DNA of 17,892 nt from CAYTGR01 sp964437445 (GTDB taxonomy: Bacteria; Chloroflexota; Anaerolineae; B4-G1; SLSP01): the NCBI GenBank assembly GCA_964437445.1, contig CAYTGR010000070.1, forward strand, positions 1 to 17,892, read 5' to 3'. Shown here piece after piece: positions 13,883 through 17,892 of this stretch. Below the pieces are notes generated by a model, which ran no database searches, was not told the DNA's origin, and saw nothing but the letters and a program-made list of their open reading frames with translations. The position numbers were made by a program, and so were the translations under genes. Position 1 is the stretch's first letter; every line of letters begins with the position of its first letter.

Positions 13883-15151
13883 ATGCCCGATGAAGTGACC
13901 TTAACCGTGCAGTTGAACAAAACGGCCTTTCCCGCCACCGGGAGCCAGCAGCTGGCCTATGTGCTGCTGGAGGCCATCCCGACCGGGCGGGTGGCGCAGC
14001 TCAAGATGCCGCTCAACTTCAGCCTGGTGCTGGATCACAGCGGCTCCATGAGCGGGGAGAAGCTAGCCAGCCTCAAAGCGGCGGCCAAACTGGCGTTGGA
14101 GCAGATGGGGCCGCAGGATTTGGTCTCCATTGTGGTGTTTGATGACAAAGTTCAGGTGGTTGCCCCCAGCCAGCCGGTGGCCGATGTCGCGGCGCTGCAA
14201 CGGCTGGTAGATGGCATCCGTGACGGTGGCGGCACAGCGATGTCGCGGGGGATGAAGGCCGGGCTGGAAGAGCTCCGCAAAGGGCTGGGGCCGGCCCGCG
14301 TCAGCCGGATGTTGCTGCTGACCGATGGCGAGACCTTCGGTGACGAGCCGCAATGTCGCCAGCTGGCCGGTGAAGCCGGGGGACAGGGGATTGCTATCAC
14401 TGCTTTGGGATTGGGTGAGCAATGGAAAGAGGAGTTGCTGGATGCGATCGCGCAGGCCAGCGGCGGCGCTTCAGATTTCATCCCGACGGGGCAACCGGCG
14501 GTCATCCTCAAGACGTTTGAACAGCAGGTCCGGGCGGCCCAGGCGGCCGTGGTCCAGAACGCCCAGCTGCTTTTGCGCTTGCTGCCGGGCGTGCTGCCGC
14601 GCGCGGTCTGGCGGGCGATGCCGGTCATCGCGCAGCTGGGACACCGGGCGCTTTCCGACCGGGATGTACAAATCACGTTGGGCGATCTGGAAAGTGGTGC
14701 CGGTCAGAGCATCCTGGTGGAGCTGCTCCTGCCGGCGCGTCCGGCCGGCGTTTACCGCATGGCGCAGGCCGAGGTCAGCTACGATGTGGCGGTGGCGGGG
14801 TTGGTCGGTGAAAAGGTGAAGGCCGATCTCATGTTCACCTTCACGGAGGATCTGCAAGCGGCCGAGGCCAGCAATCCCTATGTGCTAAATATCGTGGAGA
14901 AAGTGACGGCGCACAAATTGCAAACCCGGGCCCTGGACGAGGCGGCGCTGGGCGATGTGGCCGGTGCGACGCAAAAACTGCGCGCGGCCGCCACCCGGTT
15001 GCTGGAGCTGGGCGAGGAGGAGCTGGCCCAGACCGCATTGGAAGAGGCCGCGCGCCTGGAACGGGGCGAGGGATTGTCGGCGGGCGGCACGAAGAAGTTA
15101 CGGTACGAGACCCGCAAATTGACCCAGCGGTTGGACGATGCTGATGAGTAA
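13883..15151 (+). CDS. Cytosolic VWA-domain protein with intact MIDAS
   Basis: The 422-residue protein has no signal peptide or TM. A VWA domain (~44-215) carries a complete metal-ion-dependent adhesion site: D51-S53-S55 in LDHSGSMSG, T118 in GGGTAM and D148 in LLTDGE. After it come a β-rich region (~220-320) and a helical C-terminus (~336-415) rich in Leu, Ala and Glu that may form a coiled bundle. Stand-alone VWA proteins of this length often sit beside bacterial Ser/Thr kinase and PP2C genes, as in the TerY-P triad, where VWA is thought to bind partners through its metal. AGGAGG at 13873-13878 supports the ATG. Its neighbours are the secreted Ig-like gene (36 bases upstream) and the zinc-ribbon FHA gene (53 bases downstream). 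The partner is unknown. Confidence 0.88.
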   Translation: MPDEVTLTVQLNKTAFPATGSQQLAYVLLEAIPTGRVAQLKMPLNFSLVLDHSGSMSGEKLASLKAAAKLALEQMGPQDLVSIVVFDDKVQVVAPSQPVADVAALQRLVDGIRDGGGTAMSRGMKAGLEELRKGLGPARVSRMLLLTDGETFGDEPQCRQLAGEAGGQGIAITALGLGEQWKEELLDAIAQASGGASDFIPTGQPAVILKTFEQQVRAAQAAVVQNAQLLLRLLPGVLPRAVWRAMPVIAQLGHRALSDRDVQITLGDLESGAGQSILVELLLPARPAGVYRMAQAEVSYDVAVAGLVGEKVKADLMFTFTEDLQAAEASNPYVLNIVEKVTAHKLQTRALDEAALGDVAGATQKLRAAATRLLELGEEELAQTALEEAARLERGEGLSAGGTKKLRYETRKLTQRLDDADE

Positions 15152-15204
15152 CCGATCCCAGATACCTGATGCTACTCTCATGGATGCTTTAAGGAGGAAT
15201 TAAA

Positions 15205-16275
15205 ATGACGACTTGCCCTAATTGCCATGCGCAGCAGCCGGAGGGAGCGCTTTTTTGCGACAACTGCGGCGCAACGTTGGGTGCGGCACAACCTGCAACA
15301 CCTTTTCCCCCCACGGTAGCGGTGCGGCCGATGGTGGCCCCGGCTGTCGGCCCTGCTTCTTCCAATGTATGCCCCGTCTGCGGCGCACCGACCGTGCCCG
15401 GCGAGGCGTTTTGTGATAACTGCGGGGCCGCACTCGGTGCTGCGCCCGCGGCGCCGGTTGCCGCACCGGCCATGCCGTCCCCGCCTATGCCCTCCGCGCC
15501 CGTGATACCCCCTGCCCCGGCTCCAGCTCCTGCCGCTGCGACCACCTGTCCCGCTTGTGGGGCGGTGGTGGAGCCGGGCAGCGCCTTTTGTGACATGTGT
15601 GGCGCTAAGTTGAGCGCGGCGGCCCCTATTCCGCCCACCGTGCCGGTTAGCACCGCACCAGCGCCAGCTTACACGCCGCCACAGGTTCCGGCTCCCGGTC
15701 CGACTTACACACCGCCGCAGGCTCCGGTTCCTGGATCGGCTTACACGCCGCCGCCAGCTCCAGCCCCCGGTCCGGCTTATACACCGCCGGTAGCCCCGCC
15801 GCCGTCACCTTACACGCCACCCCCTGGAGCCGGCCCGGCACCGTCGGGAGTGCCTTATCCCCCCCCGCCCGTGCAGCAGCCCGCTGCCACACCCGGCTAC
15901 CCACCACCGACTGCGCCGGCCATGCCGTCTTACGTGCCTCCCGCGGGGGCGGGCCAACCCCGGCTGATGGTACAGAGTACGCACGCCACGCTGCCATTAC
16001 CGGCCGGCAAGGCTGAGATTGTCATCGGCCGCGAGGACCCCGTCAGCAGCGTTTTCCCCGATATTGATCTGACCAACCACGGCGGCGATGAGGGCGGTGT
16101 TTCCCGCCGTCACGCCCGGTTGCTCGTGCGCGGCAATCAGCTTTACATTGAGGATTTGAACAGCACCAATTTCACCTATGTGAACCAGCAACGGTTGACG
16201 CCAGGCCAGCCGTATCCGCTCAACAATGGGGATGAGATCCGGCTGGGGCGCGTGCGACTTAACTTTTATTCGTAA
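15205..16275 (+). CDS. Triple zinc-ribbon / Pro-rich repeat / FHA adaptor
   Basis: The 356-residue cytosolic protein has three zinc ribbons of the CPxC...FCDxCG type (C4/C7/C18/C21, C56/C59/C70/C73, C115/C118/C129/C132) separated by Ala/Pro linkers. A proline-rich region (140-250) contains five YTPP units, four of them 12 residues apart. The C-terminal FHA domain (~255-356) has all key residues: IGRED (274-278), SRRHA (300-304), NSTN (319-322) and NGDEIRLG (341-348). FHA domains bind phosphothreonine, so this protein probably assembles on a kinase or phosphatase after phosphorylation. The ribbons resemble those of the pseudokinase-PP2C fusion. AAGGAGG at 15191-15197 supports the start. A kinase gene follows after 86 bases. 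No enzyme activity is expected. Confidence 0.88.
   Translation: MTTCPNCHAQQPEGALFCDNCGATLGAAQPATPFPPTVAVRPMVAPAVGPASSNVCPVCGAPTVPGEAFCDNCGAALGAAPAAPVAAPAMPSPPMPSAPVIPPAPAPAPAAATTCPACGAVVEPGSAFCDMCGAKLSAAAPIPPTVPVSTAPAPAYTPPQVPAPGPTYTPPQAPVPGSAYTPPPAPAPGPAYTPPVAPPPSPYTPPPGAGPAPSGVPYPPPPVQQPAATPGYPPPTAPAMPSYVPPAGAGQPRLMVQSTHATLPLPAGKAEIVIGREDPVSSVFPDIDLTNHGGDEGGVSRRHARLLVRGNQLYIEDLNSTNFTYVNQQRLTPGQPYPLNNGDEIRLGRVRLNFYS
15667..15822 (+). repeat. 36-bp minisatellite coding for YTPP-type repeats
   Basis: Units beginning GCTTACACGCCGCC or close variants recur at 15667, 15703 and 15739, with a diverged copy at 15775 and a partial one at 15808. Each full unit encodes 12 residues close to AYTPPxAPAPGP. 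The copies differ mostly at synonymous positions, with a few amino-acid changes, so the array is under protein-level constraint or is moderately old. Confidence 0.75.
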
Positions 16276-16347
16276 TAGAGCCCCCGCGACGGCTGGCGGG
16301 ACTGGCTTACAGTGCAGGTGCCGATGACCTGGTGCGTTTTCAGCCCT

Positions 16348-16353
16348 GGGAGG
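16348..16353 (+). promoter_or_regulatory. Ribosome-binding site fixing the kinase start at 16362
   Basis: GGGAGG lies eight bases before the ATG at 16362. The frame is also open from a GTG at 16332, which lacks a comparable site and would add ten residues not typical of the family. Confidence 0.7.
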
Positions 16354-16361
16354 CTACCGTT

Positions 16362-17795
16362 ATGACACTGAATAAAGGTGACGTACTCCAGGCCCGTTAT
16401 CGTGTCGTCTCCTTGCTCGGCAAGGGCGGGATGGGCGCCGTCTACCGTGCCTGGGACATCCGCTTGAACGTGCCGGTCGCGCTGAAAGAGATGACCGCGC
16501 AGCCCAATTTGGAGCCCCACGCGCTGGCACAGTTGCGGCAACAATTTGAACAGGAAGCGATGATCCTGGCCCGGCTGAACCATCCCCATCTGGTGCGGGT
16601 GAGCGATTTTTTTGAGGAAAGCGGTAATGCCTACCTGGTGATGGATTTTGTGGAGGGTGAAAGCCTCTACAACCGGCTGAAGCGGGAGGGGGCGCAGCCT
16701 GAAAAACTGGTCCTGACCTGGGCCACGCAGCTGTTGGATGCGCTGGCCTACTGTCACAGCCAGGGCATTATCCACCGCGATGTCAAACCGCAGAATGTGA
16801 TCATCCGGCCGGATGGCCGGGTAGTACTGGTGGATTTCGGGCTGGTGAAGCTGTGGGATCCCAGGGACCCGAACACCAAGACCGCGATGCGGGGGATGGG
16901 GACGCCGGAGTATGCTCCCCCAGAGCAATACGACGCTCAGACCGGTCACACCGACCCCCGCTCCGATCTCTACAGTTTGGGGGCGCTGCTTTATCATGCG
17001 CTGGCAGGCCAGGCGCCGCCGACGGCTACGCTGCGCATCGCTAACCCGGAGCAGTTTGTGAGCGTGAGCGCTCTGGCATCCGGGATCAGCAAACGCACCG
17101 AGGCCGCCATCATGAAGGCCTTGCAGCTGGCCCGCTCGCAGCGCTGGGACAACGCCGGGCAGATGGCGGCGGCGATGGGGCTTTCCATCACGGCCTGGGA
17201 AGGCCAGGCGGCAGCGGTGTCGGTGGTGACACCGGCTGACAAACTGGAGCGGACCAAAAAGATGGGGGAGGCCGAGGCCATCTCGCCGGTCAAGCCCGGT
17301 CCTTATTACCCGCCCGGCGAGCCGGCTGACGAACGCCGCCGCCGGGCTGTTCCGCTCTGGGCCTGGCTGGTGGGTGGGCTGGCGCTGTTGGGGCTGGGAG
17401 TGGGGGCTATCTGGGGGCTGACCCATTGGAGGGAGACCGACGGCGCAGTGACGCCCACGGCTACGATGGGAGCTGCCTCCGTGGGCAACCCCACGGCAAC
17501 CTCGACCCCCACGGCGCAATGGACGCCGACGCGCACGCCGAAGCCGACCCGCACAGCGACGTTGGTCCCGTCGTCTACGCCCCGCCCCACCGCTACCCGG
17601 ACCGCCACCCCTTCGCCGACCGCCACCTCTACCCCGCGCCCGCGTCCCACGGCGACGGCACTGCCGCGCCCCACGGCGACGCCCGTGCCCCCGCCGGTCA
17701 CAACCGAAGCGCCGCCCCCACCCACAGAGCCTCCGCCCACGGAACCGCCGCCCCCGCCCCCGACGGACGAGCCGCCTCCACCCCCGCCTCCTTGA
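16362..17795 (+). CDS. Canonical PknB-like Ser/Thr kinase with TM and Pro/Thr tail
   Basis: The product has 477 residues. A complete Hanks-type kinase domain (~13-272) shows LGKGGMGAVY (19-28), K42 in VALK, E65 of helix C, HRDVKPQN (138-145), DFG (158-160), GTPEYAPPEQ (180-189) and SDLYSLG (201-207). All catalytic residues are present, so it should be an active RD kinase. A juxtamembrane region rich in Lys and Arg (DERRRR, 323-328) precedes one TM (333-354). The tail (360-477) is Pro/Thr-rich and ends in polyproline; by the positive-inside rule it lies outside. Unlike Gram-positive PknB, it has no PASTA repeats. The gene ends the visible cluster and lies 86 bases after the FHA adaptor, the obvious candidate reader of its phosphothreonines. 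Confidence 0.93.
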   Translation: MTLNKGDVLQARYRVVSLLGKGGMGAVYRAWDIRLNVPVALKEMTAQPNLEPHALAQLRQQFEQEAMILARLNHPHLVRVSDFFEESGNAYLVMDFVEGESLYNRLKREGAQPEKLVLTWATQLLDALAYCHSQGIIHRDVKPQNVIIRPDGRVVLVDFGLVKLWDPRDPNTKTAMRGMGTPEYAPPEQYDAQTGHTDPRSDLYSLGALLYHALAGQAPPTATLRIANPEQFVSVSALASGISKRTEAAIMKALQLARSQRWDNAGQMAAAMGLSITAWEGQAAAVSVVTPADKLERTKKMGEAEAISPVKPGPYYPPGEPADERRRRAVPLWAWLVGGLALLGLGVGAIWGLTHWRETDGAVTPTATMGAASVGNPTATSTPTAQWTPTRTPKPTRTATLVPSSTPRPTATRTATPSPTATSTPRPRPTATALPRPTATPVPPPVTTEAPPPPTEPPPTEPPPPPPTDEPPPPPPP

Positions 17796-17892
17796 AACAC
17801 CTGGCTGAGGTGGAGAGACCGTCCAGAAATGAAAAAAGGAATTCCCCATGAACTGGCGTTCACCAGCGAGGGGATGAAAATTGGCTCGTAGT

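Noticed and set aside
16283..16300. CCCGC...GCGGG stem after the FHA adaptor gene as a terminator.
   Set aside because: The stem is only five pairs with an eight-base loop and has no T-run; the downstream kinase gene begins 62 bases later.
16266..17849. A 527-codon minus-strand frame opposite the second kinase.
   Set aside because: It is a mirror of GC-rich coding DNA on the + strand, rich in Arg and Gly with no domain pattern. The + strand product has every kinase motif.
17829..17892. Short frames at the right edge, including a 20-codon ATG frame from 17829 and an open TTG frame at 17881.
   Set aside because: The ATG frames stop within a few codons, and the TTG frame shows only four codons before the window ends. 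A gene may start here but cannot be supported.
1..17892. Search for CRISPR arrays, tRNA or rRNA genes and complete insertion sequences.
   Set aside because: No regularly spaced identical repeats, cloverleaf-like segments, rRNA signatures or transposase motifs were recognised by eye.

Overview
The window looks like a piece of a GC-rich Chloroflexota genome (Anaerolineae/Caldilineae-like). This is an inference. It rests on high GC coding DNA, the many Thr-Pro-Thr-Pro extracytoplasmic stretches, double-CxxC zinc ribbons joined to FHA domains, a secreted Ig-like protein carrying the IYLPLVLR motif that I associate with that phylum, and degenerate heptamer repeats between genes. All complete genes lie on the + strand.

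Layout. Positions 1-608 are AT-richer and almost gene-free. They hold a possible divergent gene start at the left edge, a decayed heptamer repeat, two compact hairpins and a roughly 150-bp element bounded by inverted repeats. Three envelope genes follow: a FemAB-type peptidoglycan-bridge aminoacyltransferase (609-1676), a GalE/RmlB-like sugar-nucleotide epimerase (1707-2636) and a YihY/BrkB-type membrane protein (2642-3829) whose last ~65 residues seem to come from a palindromic repeat. A near-consensus sigma-A promoter (3855-3882) then opens an eight-gene co-directional cluster that runs to 17795.

The cluster is a Ser/Thr phosphorylation cassette. In order it encodes: (1) a two-TM protein with zinc ribbon, catalytically dead kinase-like domain containing a second zinc ribbon, and intact PP2C phosphatase; (2) a signal peptide-VWA-TM-FHA protein; (3) a Ser/Thr kinase with NLD in place of HRD; (4) a PP2C phosphatase-TM protein; (5) an 868-residue secreted multi-Ig protein; (6) a cytosolic VWA protein with intact MIDAS; (7) a three-zinc-ribbon FHA adaptor; (8) a canonical Ser/Thr kinase-TM protein. 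Four of these (1, 3, 4, 8) carry Pro/Thr-rich stretches predicted to lie outside the cytoplasm.

How they may work together (inference). The kinases phosphorylate threonines that the two FHA domains read, the two PP2Cs reverse this, the VWA domains act as ligand- or complex-binding modules, and the secreted Ig-like protein is a candidate extracellular partner. The gene set resembles the known TerY-P triad (VWA, PP2C, kinase) and the PpkA/PppA/Fha switch of type VI secretion, but I see no Ter proteins and no secretion apparatus. The pseudokinase/zinc-ribbon/PP2C fusion and the membrane-spanning layout are the most unusual parts.
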